Shown here: one piece after another, positions 36,060 to 45,062 of the stretch | Layout: the number at the start of each line of letters is the position of its first letter | Position numbering within the stretch: the stretch's first letter is position 1 | NCBI RefSeq assembly: GCF_041435215.1 | Contig: NZ_CP108394.1 | Location: 5,022,001-5,086,000, forward strand | Length of the DNA: 64,000 nt | DNA from: Streptomyces sp. NBC_01314 | GTDB lineage: Bacteria > Actinomycetota > Actinomycetes > Streptomycetales > Streptomycetaceae | Direction: 5' to 3' | Translations under genes and position numbers: made by a program | The notes under the pieces: generated by a model | The model's database searches: none | The model's input: the letters and a program-made list of their open reading frames with translations, nothing else | What the model was told of the DNA's origin: nothing

Positions 36060-37459
36060 CTCCGGACCCGGCCGCCACGCACGATTCGGCCCACTCCCAC
36101 GACGGACACCGCGTGATCAGTTCGACCCGCCCCCTCGCGGTCGACTCCCTGCTGGACGACCCGCAGACCCGCATCGTGGTGTGCTGCGGCGCCGGCGGAG
36201 TGGGCAAGACGACCACGGCGGCGGCACTCGGGGTGCGGGCCGCCGAGCGCGGCCGCAAGGTGGTCGTGCTCACCATCGACCCGGCCCGACGGCTCGCCCA
36301 GTCCATGGGCATCGACTCGTTGGACAACACCCCGCGGCGGGTCAAGGGCATCGACGGGGATGGCGAACTGCACGCCATGATGCTCGACATGAAGCGCACG
36401 TTCGACGAGATCGTCGAGGCGCACGCGGACCCGGACCGGGCCTCCGCGATCCTGAGCAACCCCTTCTATCAATCGCTCTCGGCGGGCTTCGCGGGCACGC
36501 AGGAGTACATGGCGATGGAGAAGCTGGGCCAGTTGCGGGCCCGGGACGAGTGGGACCTGATCGTCGTCGACACCCCTCCGTCCCGATCGGCGCTGGACTT
36601 CCTGGACGCCCCGAAGCGGCTCGGCTCGTTCCTCGACGGCAAGCTGATCCGCGTCCTGCTGGCGCCGGCGAAGGTCGGCGGGCGGGCCGGCATGAAATTC
36701 CTGAACGTCGGCATGTCGATGATGACGGGCGCCCTGGGCAAGCTCCTCGGCGGTCAACTGCTGAAGGACGTCCAGACGTTCGTGGCCGCCATGGACTCCA
36801 TGTTCGGGGGCTTCCGTACGCGCGCGGACGCCACGTACAAGCTGCTCCAGGCGCCCGGCACGGCGTTCTTGGTGGTGGCCGCGCCGGAGCGGGACGCGCT
36901 GCGCGAGGCGGCGTACTTCGTGGAGCGACTGGCGGCCGAGGACATGCCACTGGCCGGGTTGGTGCTCAACCGCGTCCATGGCAGCGGCGCGGCCCAGCTG
37001 TCCGCCGAGCGCGCGCTCGCCGCCGCGGAAAATCTTGACGAGCCCCGCATTGTGGATCAGATGGACGGGAAAGCAGTTCGTAACTCTCCCGACACGTACG
37101 GCAGTTCAGCCAGTTCAGGCAGTCCGGAAGCTCCCGCAACGACCGTCACCCCGGACGGCTCCCCCGCCCCGGACCAGCAGAAGCAGACCGTTGCCGACCA
37201 GACCGTTGCCGACCAGGTTGTCGCCCCGGACCTGACCGTGGAACAGCTCACGGCGGGCCTGCTTCGGCTGCACGCCGAGCGGATGCGACTGCTCTCCCGC
37301 GAGCAGCGCACACGTGACCGCTTCACCGCGCTGCATCCCGAGGTGGCCGTGGCCGAAGTGGCGGCGCTGCCCGGTGATGTCCACGACCTGGCGGGTCTGC
37401 GGGACATCGGAGACCGGCTCGCGGCCATAAGGCCGGAGCTGCCCACCTCCGCCGACTGA
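36056..37459 (+). CDS. ArsA/GET3-like ATPase, second of a pair
   Basis: 467 residues, coupled to the first by ATGA. It has a His/Ser-rich N-tail, Walker A CCGAGGVGKTTTAAALG near residue 45, LTIDPARRLAQSMG near 75 and the switch II VVDTPPSRSALDFLDAP near 170. A long C-terminal extension after residue 340 contains a Val/Ala/Asp/Gln repeat (QTVADQTVADQ) and a helical Arg-rich segment. Length is larger than the partner, which suggests that the two subunits have different tasks. Confidence 0.9.
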   Translation: MTPDPAATHDSAHSHDGHRVISSTRPLAVDSLLDDPQTRIVVCCGAGGVGKTTTAAALGVRAAERGRKVVVLTIDPARRLAQSMGIDSLDNTPRRVKGIDGDGELHAMMLDMKRTFDEIVEAHADPDRASAILSNPFYQSLSAGFAGTQEYMAMEKLGQLRARDEWDLIVVDTPPSRSALDFLDAPKRLGSFLDGKLIRVLLAPAKVGGRAGMKFLNVGMSMMTGALGKLLGGQLLKDVQTFVAAMDSMFGGFRTRADATYKLLQAPGTAFLVVAAPERDALREAAYFVERLAAEDMPLAGLVLNRVHGSGAAQLSAERALAAAENLDEPRIVDQMDGKAVRNSPDTYGSSASSGSPEAPATTVTPDGSPAPDQQKQTVADQTVADQVVAPDLTVEQLTAGLLRLHAERMRLLSREQRTRDRFTALHPEVAVAEVAALPGDVHDLAGLRDIGDRLAAIRPELPTSAD

Positions 37460-37684
37460 ACCACCCGTCGGACGACTGGTCTTCACGTTTGGCGGTCGAC
37501 TGCCCTGCCGGACGAACCGGCCGTCCGGCGACGGCCGGAGGACCGCTACGACCGGCCGAGGGGACCGAACCGTGCCCCGACCACCGATCCACGCCTCGGG
37601 GCACCCGAGAGCCGGCACACCTGCCCGACGCGCCGACACCTCAAGAGGCGCCCTCGACCGACGTGGCCCGGAAGGGCCTCGCCC

Positions 37685-38023
37685 TCAGCTCACCGCCGCG
37701 TAGTTCTCATAGATCTCGTCATCGTCGAGCGGCAGAATGCCCGCGCCACGCTCGTACTCCGTGCGCGCGGTCTCCAGCAGCCTGCGCCAAGACGTGACGG
37801 TCGGACGCCTGCGCAGCAATGCGCGGCGCTCACGCTCCGTCATTCCTCCCCACACGCCGAACTCGACGCGGTTGTCCAACGCATCCGCCAGGCACTCCGT
37901 ACGCACCGGGCATCCGGTGCACACCGCCTTGGCCCTGTTCTGCGCTGCTCCTTGAACGAACAGTTCATCCGGATCGGTAGTGCGGCAGGCAGCCTGCGCA
38001 CTCCAGTCGGTTACCCAGCCCAT
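37685..38023 (-). CDS. wblA: WhiB-like regulator WblA
   Basis: 112 residues from ATG 38023 (MGWVTDWSAQAAC), the usual start in orthologues; an open frame with a further upstream ATG exists. It has the four iron-sulfur cysteines C-x(n)-CTGCPVRTEC, the G[VI]WGG motif (EFGVWGGMTERERR) and a basic C-terminal segment (LLRRRPTVTSWRRLL) for DNA contact. WblA is a global negative regulator of antibiotic production and is required for spore formation in S. coelicolor (SCO3579). It follows the ArsA-like pair convergently. Confidence 0.96.
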   Translation of the reverse strand: MGWVTDWSAQAACRTTDPDELFVQGAAQNRAKAVCTGCPVRTECLADALDNRVEFGVWGGMTERERRALLRRRPTVTSWRRLLETARTEYERGAGILPLDDDEIYENYAAVS

Positions 38024-38653
38024 ACCGGCGCCGTCCTCTCCCGAATCGAGGCTCCCCCACGGCGGCAGCGGCATATTCACCGCCGCCAGTTGAGGACGTT
38101 ACGGAAGGTGGGCACAGCGCAACACCCCCTTCGGGCCCAATCTTGAATGGCCCGAACGGACTATGCGTAAGCGGCAGATCACCCGCGGGAGTGACCTGAG
38201 GACATACATGACCATCCCGACAGAACGGGACAGTTGACATGCGTCACAACGGACACCGAATGACACACAAGGCGTATTCGGACACGGCACCGGAAAAAAT
38301 CGGAAGAACGTCAGAACGATTCGGGCTCGCTGGACGTACTTGATACAAGGGCCTACGGCTGTGACAGTTGGGAGCAGCTTAGGCCAACGCCTGAGCGCCT
38401 GTCCGGCAAATGAGAACGTAGACAAGCGTTCATGTTCCGGCACGCCTCCGTGCCGCCGCATGCCGCACCAGCCCGGCGAGCACGGCCCGGTCGTAGAGCC
38501 GATGGGACACTCCCCGGCGTCCGCCGTAGGCCACGTCGTTCAGTACGGGGGTCGGGGCCCGTCACGGGCACGGATGTCACGATCCGGCACCCGTACCCCT
38601 CCTGACCCACCTGCTCCTTCGGAACGGTCGTCGCTACGGATTAGGCTGCCCTC
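38024..38653. promoter_or_regulatory. 630-nt regulatory spacer of wblA and the PBP gene
   Basis: No coding frame with support. It should hold the wblA promoter with a long leader, and the promoter of the rightward PBP gene. Visible elements include CCCGACAGAACGGG, a short inverted repeat near 38217-38230, next to TTGACAT. The long spacer agrees with the heavy developmental control known for wblA. Confidence 0.5.
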
Positions 38654-40957
38654 ATGCCAAACAAGCGCTCGGGTGGTGGTCTGTCCCCCACACAGCAGGC
38701 CGCCAAGTTCCTAGGTGTCAGCGTGCTCGCCGGTGCCGTCATGGCGGGCATCGCGCTGCCCGCGGTCGGCGCCCTGGGGCTGGCCGCCAAGGGTTCGGTC
38801 GAGGGGTTCGACGAACTCCCCGCCAACCTCAAGCAGCCGCCGCTGAGCCAGCGCACCACGATCCTCGACAGCAAGGGCGACTCGATCGCCACGGTGTACA
38901 GCCGCGACCGTACGGTGGTCGATCTCAAGGAGATCTCGCCGTACATGCAGCAGGCGATCGTCGCCATCGAGGACGCACGCTTCTACCAGCACGGCGCGGT
39001 CGACCTGAAGGGCGTACTGCGCGCGGTCAACCGGAACGCGCAGGAGGGCGGGGTCGCCCAGGGCGCGTCCACGCTGACGCAGCAACTCGTGAAGAACGTC
39101 GCGGTGGAGGAGGCCGGTGACGATCCCACGCTCGTCGCCCAGGCCATCCAGCAGACCCTCGGCCGGAAGATCCGCGAGCTGAAGTACGCGATCCAGCTCG
39201 AAGAGGAACTCGGCAAGAAGAAGATCCTCGAGAACTACCTGAACATCACGTTCTTCGGCCAGCAGGCCTACGGCGTCGAGGCCGGCTCCCAGCGCTACTT
39301 CTCCAAGTCCGCCAAGGATTTGGACGTCGAGGAGGCCGCGCTCCTCGCCGGCATCGTGCAGTCGCCCAGCCGGTACGACCCGGTGAACGACCCGCAGGAA
39401 GCCACCAAGCGGCGCAACACCGTGCTGCAGCGCATGGCCGATCTCGGCGACATCTCACAGGCGGAGGCCGACAAGGCCAAGGAGAAGCCGCTCGGCCTCG
39501 ACATCAGCAAGCCGAAGAACGGCTGCATCACGGCCGTCAAGGGTGCGGGCTTCTTCTGCGACTACGTGCGCGAGGTGTTCCTGAACGACCCGATCTTCGG
39601 CAAGTCCAAGGAGGACCGGGCCAAGATCTGGAACCAGGGCGGTCTGACGATCCGGACGACGATGGACCCGAAGGCCCAGAAGTCGGTCCAGGCCTCCGTC
39701 AAGGAGCACGTCAGGCAGAAGGACGAGGTGGCCACCGCCGCCACCATCGTGGAGCCCGGCACCGGCAACATCCTCGCCATGGGCCAGTCGAGGCCGTACG
39801 GCCTCGACACCAAGAAGAACGAGACGTCGATAAACCTCTCGGTGGACGAGTCCATGGGCGGCGGAGCGGGCTATCAGCCCGGTTCGACGTTCAAGCCGAT
39901 CGTCGCCGCGGCGGCCATCGAGGACGGCATGTCCCCGGGGAAGATCTACCCCGCGCCGTACGAGATGCTCTACCCGAGCCCGATCTCCACCTGTGGTGGC
40001 GGTACCTGGCGCAACAGCACCGGCAGCGACGCCGCGAAGCTCGCCAACGAGAGCGCGTCCGAGGTCGGCCCGTACTCGATGGAGAAGGCGACCGCGCTGT
40101 CGGTCAACACCTACTTCGTGCAGATGATCGCGGACATCGGCATCTGCCCGGTGACGAAGATGGCCGGGAAGATGGGCGTCGAGCGGGCCGACGGCCGCAA
40201 GATGGACCAGGCCCCGTCGATCGCGCTCGGCACGCAGGAGATGTCCCCGCTGACCATGGCGAACGCGTACGCGACCTTCGCCTCGCGCGGCATGTACTGC
40301 ACACCGGTCGCCATCGAGTCCATCACCCAGCGGGTCGGCGAGAAGTCGAAGTCGCTGGAGGTCCCGAAGTCGACCTGTTCACGCGCCATGTCCGAGAAGA
40401 CCGCCGACACCATAAGCACCCTTCTCAAGGGGGTTGTGGAGGACGGTACGGGTACGGAGGCCGGCCTCGGCCCCAGCCGCCCCAGCGCCGGTAAGACCGG
40501 TACGACGGATGGCCGCTACGCGGCCTGGTTCGTGGGCTACACCCCGAACATGGCCGGCGCCGTCTGGGTGGGCGACCCCGCGCATAAGCGCCGCATGGTG
40601 AACATCACCATCGGCGGCGTGGGCTACGACAAGGTCTTCGGCGGAAAGGTCCCCGGCCCGATCTGGCGCGACATGATGTCCGGCGCGCTGGAGGGCGAGC
40701 CCAATCCCGGCTTCAACCCCGTCTACATCCCCGACGAGAGGCCGGACCGCGGTCGCGGGGACAACGACAACGGGAACGGCAACAACGACGACGACAACGG
40801 CAACGGTGACGACGGCGACAACGACGACGGGTTCATCGGCGGCACCGACGGCGGCACCACCTTCCCGACCCCCGAATTCTCCATCCCGGAGAACTGGATC
40901 CAGGGCCAGACGAACGGCGGGAACAACGGGAACGGCAACGGTGGCGGGTTCGGCTGA
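38654..40957 (+). CDS. class A penicillin-binding protein
   Basis: 767 residues. After a short cytosolic start and a membrane anchor (about 18-45), the GT51 transglycosylase domain shows EDARFYQHGAVD near 97 and GASTLTQQLVKN near 135. The transpeptidase domain has GSTFKP (SxxK) near 410, SVN near 480 and KTG in GKTGTTDG near 615. The C-terminal ~80 residues are low-complexity Asn/Asp/Gly (DNDNGNGNNDDDNGNG) in two blocks around a Thr/Pro/Phe stretch. It makes and cross-links peptidoglycan outside the membrane. It is one of several PBPs in Streptomyces, here next to wblA. Confidence 0.95.
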   Translation: MPNKRSGGGLSPTQQAAKFLGVSVLAGAVMAGIALPAVGALGLAAKGSVEGFDELPANLKQPPLSQRTTILDSKGDSIATVYSRDRTVVDLKEISPYMQQAIVAIEDARFYQHGAVDLKGVLRAVNRNAQEGGVAQGASTLTQQLVKNVAVEEAGDDPTLVAQAIQQTLGRKIRELKYAIQLEEELGKKKILENYLNITFFGQQAYGVEAGSQRYFSKSAKDLDVEEAALLAGIVQSPSRYDPVNDPQEATKRRNTVLQRMADLGDISQAEADKAKEKPLGLDISKPKNGCITAVKGAGFFCDYVREVFLNDPIFGKSKEDRAKIWNQGGLTIRTTMDPKAQKSVQASVKEHVRQKDEVATAATIVEPGTGNILAMGQSRPYGLDTKKNETSINLSVDESMGGGAGYQPGSTFKPIVAAAAIEDGMSPGKIYPAPYEMLYPSPISTCGGGTWRNSTGSDAAKLANESASEVGPYSMEKATALSVNTYFVQMIADIGICPVTKMAGKMGVERADGRKMDQAPSIALGTQEMSPLTMANAYATFASRGMYCTPVAIESITQRVGEKSKSLEVPKSTCSRAMSEKTADTISTLLKGVVEDGTGTEAGLGPSRPSAGKTGTTDGRYAAWFVGYTPNMAGAVWVGDPAHKRRMVNITIGGVGYDKVFGGKVPGPIWRDMMSGALEGEPNPGFNPVYIPDERPDRGRGDNDNGNGNNDDDNGNGDDGDNDDGFIGGTDGGTTFPTPEFSIPENWIQGQTNGGNNGNGNGGGFG

Positions 40958-41038
40958 CAGCTACCGAGTGTCCGATCGGAAGAGTCTCTGATGCGGTGAG
41001 CGACTGATCCGATGAGCGTCTCAGCCGATGAGCGTCTG

Positions 41039-41074
41039 ATCCGTGTGGATGATGAGTGATTGATCCACACGGAT
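41039..41074. repeat. 12-bp inverted repeat before the terminator
   Basis: ATCCGTGTGGAT and ATCCACACGGAT with a 12-nt spacer. It stands directly left of the 20-bp terminator stem, so two hairpins follow each other in the tail of the PBP transcript. Confidence 0.7.
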
Positions 41075-41075
41075 A

Positions 41076-41118
41076 CGGCGGTGGGGGCGCCCCTTGAGAA
41101 GGGGCGCCCCCACCGCCG
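41076..41118. terminator. bidirectional terminator between PBP gene and YqeY gene
   Basis: A perfect 20-bp stem with a 3-nt loop: CGGCGGTGGGGGCGCCCCTT, GAG, and its complement. The convergent genes end at 40957 (plus) and 41154 (minus), so it can serve both. No strong T run, which is normal in Streptomyces. Confidence 0.85.
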
Positions 41119-41153
41119 TTCTGCTGGAGCGCGGGCGAAAGCCTGAGGGCTGC

Positions 41154-41621
41154 TCAGGCGCCCGTGAGCTGCTGCTTGACGATGGCGGCGACGCGGCCGC
41201 CCTCGGCGAGTCCGGCCACCTTCGGGTTGACGATCTTCATGACCTGGCCCATCGCGCGCGGGCCCTCGGCACCGGCGGCCCGAGCCTCCTCGACGGCCTG
41301 GACGACGATCTGCTTCAGCTCCTCGTCGGACAGTTGCTTGGGCAGGTACTCGGCGAGGAACTCGCCCTCCGCCGTCTCCCGCTCGGCCGACTCGGTACGA
41401 CCGCCCTGGGCGAAGGCGTCCGCGGCCTCGCGGCGCTTCTTCGCCTCCTTGGTGATCACCTTGAGCACCTCGTCGTCGGAGAGCTCGCGCTTCTCCTTGC
41501 CCGCGACCTCTTCCTTGGTGATCGCGGTGAGCGTCAGCCGGAGCGTCGAGGAGCGGAGCTCGTCGCGCTCCTTGATGGCGGCGTTGAGGTCTTCCTGCAG
41601 CTTCGACTTGAGCGTGGTCAT
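41154..41621 (-). CDS. GatB/YqeY domain protein
   Basis: 155 residues from ATG 41621. It starts MTTLKSKLQEDLNAAIKERD and is fully helical, with EYLPKQLSDEEL near 92 and GQVMKIVNPKVAGLAEGG near 125 typical of the YqeY family, which equals the tRNA-binding tail domain of GatB. Cytosolic. The function is tied to tRNA or amidotransferase only by similarity. Confidence 0.9.
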   Translation of the reverse strand: MTTLKSKLQEDLNAAIKERDELRSSTLRLTLTAITKEEVAGKEKRELSDDEVLKVITKEAKKRREAADAFAQGGRTESAERETAEGEFLAEYLPKQLSDEELKQIVVQAVEEARAAGAEGPRAMGQVMKIVNPKVAGLAEGGRVAAIVKQQLTGA

Positions 41622-41702
41622 GGGGCCGATTGTCGCAGGTGTGGTGCGGGAAGCGCGCCTTGATTTCGCTGGTGTGTGCGGATCGGTGACGGGTTGGGGG
41701 TG

Positions 41703-41792
41703 GATCGGTGACGGGCCGGGGTGTGGATCGGTGGCAGCTCCGGTGGGGATCGGTGACGGGCCGGGGTGTGGATCGGTGGCAGCTCCGGTGCG
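41703..41792. repeat. two 45-nt tandem repeats upstream of the metallophosphoesterase gene
   Basis: The unit GATCGGTGACGGGCCGGGGT plus 25 further bases occurs twice back to back with only one mismatch, and a partial copy (GATCGGTGACGGGTTGGGGG) stands before it. The 311-nt divergent gap between the YqeY gene and the metallophosphoesterase gene holds nothing else that I can support. Confidence 0.8.
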
Positions 41793-41932
41793 GATCGTCG
41801 GCGGCTCGGGCGCTGGTCGGAGGTGCGGACCGGAGTGGGTTTTCCACAGGGGGAGTTGACGATCGGCGGTGGTGGTCGGCGGTTGTCCACAGGCAGGCGC
41901 TCGGGCTCGGCGGGGTCTGACACGATGGAGAC

Positions 41933-42862
41933 ATGCAAGCGCGATACGGAGTACCTCTGGGGATCGCGGCGGTCGGTGCCGCCGGTGTGGTGTACGCGGC
42001 GGGTTTCGAGGCCCGCTCCTTCCGGCTGCGGCGGGTGACGGTGCCGGTGCTGCCACCAGGCATGAGGCCGCTGCGCATACTCCAGGTCTCCGACATTCAC
42101 ATGGTGAGCGGGCAGCGCAAGAAGCAGCGCTGGCTGCGTTCCCTGGCCGGGCTGCGCCCCGACTTCGTGATCAACACCGGGGACAACCTCTCCGACCCCG
42201 AGGGCGTCCCCGAGGTGCTGGACGCGCTGGGTCCGCTGATGGAGTTCCCTGGCGCCTATGTCTTCGGCTCGAACGACTACTACGGCCCGACGCTGCGCAA
42301 CCCCGCCCGTTACCTCCTGGAGAAGGTCCAGGGCCGCCACGGTCTGAACGGCAACAAGCCAGTGGTCGGCGCCATCCACAACCCGTGGGAGGACCTGCGG
42401 GACGGCTTCGACGGGGCGGGTTGGCTCAACCTCACCAACACCCGCGGCACACTGAAGATCGAAGGCATGTCGGTCGAGCTGACCGGCGTCGACGACCCGC
42501 ACATCAAGCGGGATCGCTACGCTCGCGTGGCCGGCGGCCCGTCCGACTCGGCCGACCTCTCCCTGGGCGTCGTCCACGCCCCCTACCTCCGCGCCCTCGA
42601 CGCGTTCACCGCCGACGGCTACCCCCTCGTCCTGGCCGGCCACACCCACGGCGGTCAGCTCTGCATCCCCTTCTACGGCGCCCTCGTCACCAACTGCGAC
42701 CTCGACACGGACCGCGTGAAGGGCCTCTCCAGGCACACCGCCGACGGTCGCACCGCGTACATGCACGTCTCGGCCGGCTGCGGCACGAGCCGCTACACCC
42801 CGGTGAGGTTCGCCTGCCCGCCGGAGGCCTCGTTGCTGACGCTGGTGGGGCGGGAGGGGTAA
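41933..42862 (+). CDS. membrane-anchored metallophosphoesterase (YkuE/YaeI-like)
   Basis: 309 residues. One N-terminal membrane segment (LGIAAVGAAGVVYAAGFEA) is followed by the calcineurin-type motifs: QVSDIHM near 60, INTGDNLSD near 80, GSNDYYGP near 105 and AGHTHGGQL near 230. The third motif has Asn where the usual GNHD has His, a change seen in Streptomyces relatives. YkuE-type members are secreted phosphoesterases acting at the cell envelope. Confidence 0.88.
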   Translation: MQARYGVPLGIAAVGAAGVVYAAGFEARSFRLRRVTVPVLPPGMRPLRILQVSDIHMVSGQRKKQRWLRSLAGLRPDFVINTGDNLSDPEGVPEVLDALGPLMEFPGAYVFGSNDYYGPTLRNPARYLLEKVQGRHGLNGNKPVVGAIHNPWEDLRDGFDGAGWLNLTNTRGTLKIEGMSVELTGVDDPHIKRDRYARVAGGPSDSADLSLGVVHAPYLRALDAFTADGYPLVLAGHTHGGQLCIPFYGALVTNCDLDTDRVKGLSRHTADGRTAYMHVSAGCGTSRYTPVRFACPPEASLLTLVGREG

Positions 42863-43184
42863 GGGCGAGGGGGAGGCTCACCCGGGGGGCGGTGCGGGCC
42901 AGCCGGATGGGTCGCTGGTGTGCAGGCAGGGCGTCGAGCATGGTGCTCTGCCGGTGGGGCCAGCGGCAAGACCTGATGATGAGGCCAGCCGGTGCAGCCC
43001 ACGGGTTCAGCGTTCAGCCCACCGGTGACGTCGAGTGGCTGGCGGTGGGGCCTCGCCGGGTGAGGTTCTCGCCGGTGAGATCTGGCGATCAGGCCGACGG
43101 TGAAGGCTGCCATCGGGATGAGGCACCGACCCGTACGGATCACCCCGAATAGCCCGTTTCGCCGGGGCGCCTTAGCGTGATCGC
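42863..43184. other. 322-nt spacer without a recognisable gene
   Basis: Only short frames without matching codon bias are seen. It contains short CCGGTGA repeats (near 43020, 43055 and 43072). It holds the promoter of the Pr6Pr gene; no other function is visible. Confidence 0.4.
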
Positions 43185-44018
43185 ATGACCGCACCGATAC
43201 CCAGGGACATCCCCGATCTGCCCGCGATCTCGGGCATTCCCGCGCCGGTGACATCCGTCGTGCCCGCGACAGCGGTGGTGGCACCGACACGACGCCCACT
43301 TGCAGCGGCGTACCGCGCCTTGGTCGCGCTGGCGGCGGCAGCGGCCGTGGTGATCGAGATGGTGCTGGGCAGCCCCCTAAGGGCGTTCAGCCATTTCTCG
43401 GTCCAGAGCACGGCCCTGGTGGCACTGGTCTTCGCCGCCTCAGCCCGCAGCGCTTGGTCGGCCCGCCGTCCCTTGCCCTCCTGGGTGACAGGCGGCACGG
43501 TCCTCTACGCCGTGATCACGGCGTTGGTGTACCACCTGATCCTGATGAAGGACGCGACGGCCTTCTCCATGACGATCACGCCGACGGGCGCCCCGACCGC
43601 CCCCACCGGCTGGCTCGCCCTGACGAACGTCGCCTTCCACACCGCGGTTCCCGTCGCGGTGGTGGCGGACTGGCTGCTCCTGACCCGCCCGGCGCCGCCA
43701 CGCCTGAGCCATGCGGTGGCCTGGCTGTTCTACCCGCTGGCGTACCTGGCGTTCACGCTCGGCCGAGCCGCCTTGGTGACCCCGGACTGGCCGGCCCCGT
43801 ACCTCTACCCGTTCCTGGACGTCAACGGCCACGGCTACAAGAGCGTCCTCGGCAACGCCCTCCTCCTGGGCCTCGCCTTCTACGCCCTCGCCCTCCTCCT
43901 CATCGCCGTCGACCACGTCCGCCCCGACCCCGTACACCCTCGTCGCGGGCGCCCCGACCGCCACGGCCGACGCCCCGAAAACCGGATTTCGTCTCAAGGC
44001 ACCAGTGGGCTAAAGTAA
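43185..44018 (+). CDS. Pr6Pr-family integral membrane protein
   Basis: 277 residues. After a Pro/Ala-rich cytosolic start of 35 residues come six or seven membrane segments. The segment HSALILMKD-like YHLILMKDATAF, TNVAFHTAVPVAVVADWLL and YPFLDVNGHGYKSVLGN match the Pr6Pr (FAR-17a/AIG1-like) group. The function of this family is unknown. It is the last core gene before tRNA-Pro. Confidence 0.85.
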   Translation: MTAPIPRDIPDLPAISGIPAPVTSVVPATAVVAPTRRPLAAAYRALVALAAAAAVVIEMVLGSPLRAFSHFSVQSTALVALVFAASARSAWSARRPLPSWVTGGTVLYAVITALVYHLILMKDATAFSMTITPTGAPTAPTGWLALTNVAFHTAVPVAVVADWLLLTRPAPPRLSHAVAWLFYPLAYLAFTLGRAALVTPDWPAPYLYPFLDVNGHGYKSVLGNALLLGLAFYALALLLIAVDHVRPDPVHPRRGRPDRHGRRPENRISSQGTSGLK

Positions 44019-44047
44019 ACGACGTCGCCGCGGCAAGCAGCGACAAT

Positions 44048-44121
44048 CGGGGTGTAGCGCAGCTTGGCAGCGCGCTTCGTTCGGGACGAAGAGGTCGTGG
44101 GTTCAAATCCCGCCACCCCGA
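44048..44121 (+). tRNA. tRNA-Pro, anticodon CGG
   Basis: 74 nt with acceptor stem CGGGGTG/CACCCCG and discriminator A. Anticodon stem-loop CTTCG-TTCGGGA-CGAAG gives anticodon CGG, reading CCG. The T loop is GTTCAAATC. The 3' CCA is not encoded. It stands at the end of the conserved core. Confidence 0.95.
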
Positions 44122-44135
44122 CAGTGAAACACCAG

Positions 44136-44173
44136 GTCAGGCCCGGTGCTGAGAGATCAGCACCGGGCCTGAC
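44136..44173 (+). terminator. terminator after tRNA-Pro
   Basis: Stem GTCAGGCCCGGTGCTGA with its complement around the 4-nt loop GAGA, 17 bp long, starting 15 nt after the tRNA. It is not followed by a T run. Confidence 0.85.
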
Positions 44174-45062
44174 GCATTCGCCCATCGCGTCCGCGATATC
44201 TCTCCGGTGCGCAAGCGGGAACCCGGCCGCGTCGCACAGATCATTGTCGTCACCGAGCTGCTGCAGTCAGCCTCTCGCGGGGACCACCCCGAACTCGTCC
44301 CCGCGCTTCGAGCGCCGGCCGCAGTCCGAGGCAAGCGGTCCCCGCCGGCATCAGCCTCCCGCCACCTACCTGATCTGGAACCCGTTCGACTGATCAAGAC
44401 CCCCGAGCGCATACGGACGTCTTCCTGAGCGGCTGCGTGTGGTGGCCAGTGGGAGGGGTTCGGGGTGCGGTCGTATGTCCGGAGCACTGCGGTCCTCGGA
44501 TCCCGGCTGGGCTGCGGCCTCCGGGCCCGGCTTCAGGAGCGGCAGCCTGAGCCCGCCGTGCCGGGGTGTCCGCTGTGTAGGTCGTTGTCGTGGCCGACGG
44601 CGATCCGCGCTCATTGCGCGGTCGGTCTGCCGTCCGTCCTCGCGGAACTGGGGCCCAGCCCGGCGGTGAGTCCTCCCAGGTCTCCTGCGGATCACGCGGC
44701 ATCCTTGACGTCGGTCTTCCCCTCGCCCGGACGCTGGTCGGCGAACCGCCACACGGCGGTGTGTCCGAGAGGACCTCCTGGCCGGCCGGGTGGGCTCGTG
44801 CCCGTGATGGGCGCTCTTGCCGACGTCAAGGCCGAGGAAGACGCCCACGTCGTCGATGCCGTACAACCCCTCGTCCAGAACAGGGCCGCGATGCCGTCCG
44901 GAGTCCAGCCGTACGCGCGTCCACGTCATGCGGACCTGCCGACTGCGGGATGCCCGGCCCGGAGGTTGACAGCCCGGGGGGACCGCAGAGTACCGCGACG
45001 TACTCCGCAGCCGGGTTTGTGGACTACCGGTGACTCCGGGCGCTCCGACGCGCGTTCGGTGT
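44174..45062. other. gene-poor junction between the core genome and the biosynthetic cluster
   Basis: 889 nt with no intact gene. Frames are broken on both strands, and the only recognisable coding trace is the IS110-type remnant at 44692-44856. It separates tRNA-Pro from the first cluster gene and looks like a decayed insertion scar. Confidence 0.6.
44692..44856 (-). pseudogene. remnant of an IS110-family transposase
   Basis: Two pieces in different frames read on the minus strand. The upstream one gives DDVGVFLGLDVGKSAHHGH, the start of an IS110 RuvC-like DEDD transposase (first catalytic Asp in GLDVGK). About 50 nt later another frame gives VWRFADQRPGEGKTDVKDAA and then a stop at 44692; FADQRPGEGKTDVKDA is the second catalytic Asp region of the same family. 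The normal spacing of more than 60 residues between these motifs is mostly missing, so the gene has a deletion, a frameshift and no C-terminal half. Confidence 0.8.

Noticed and set aside
44048..44173. A complete integrative element with attL and attR
   Set aside because: Only one copy of the tRNA-Pro 3' end was seen and there is no integrase gene in the window; only an IS110 remnant is present.
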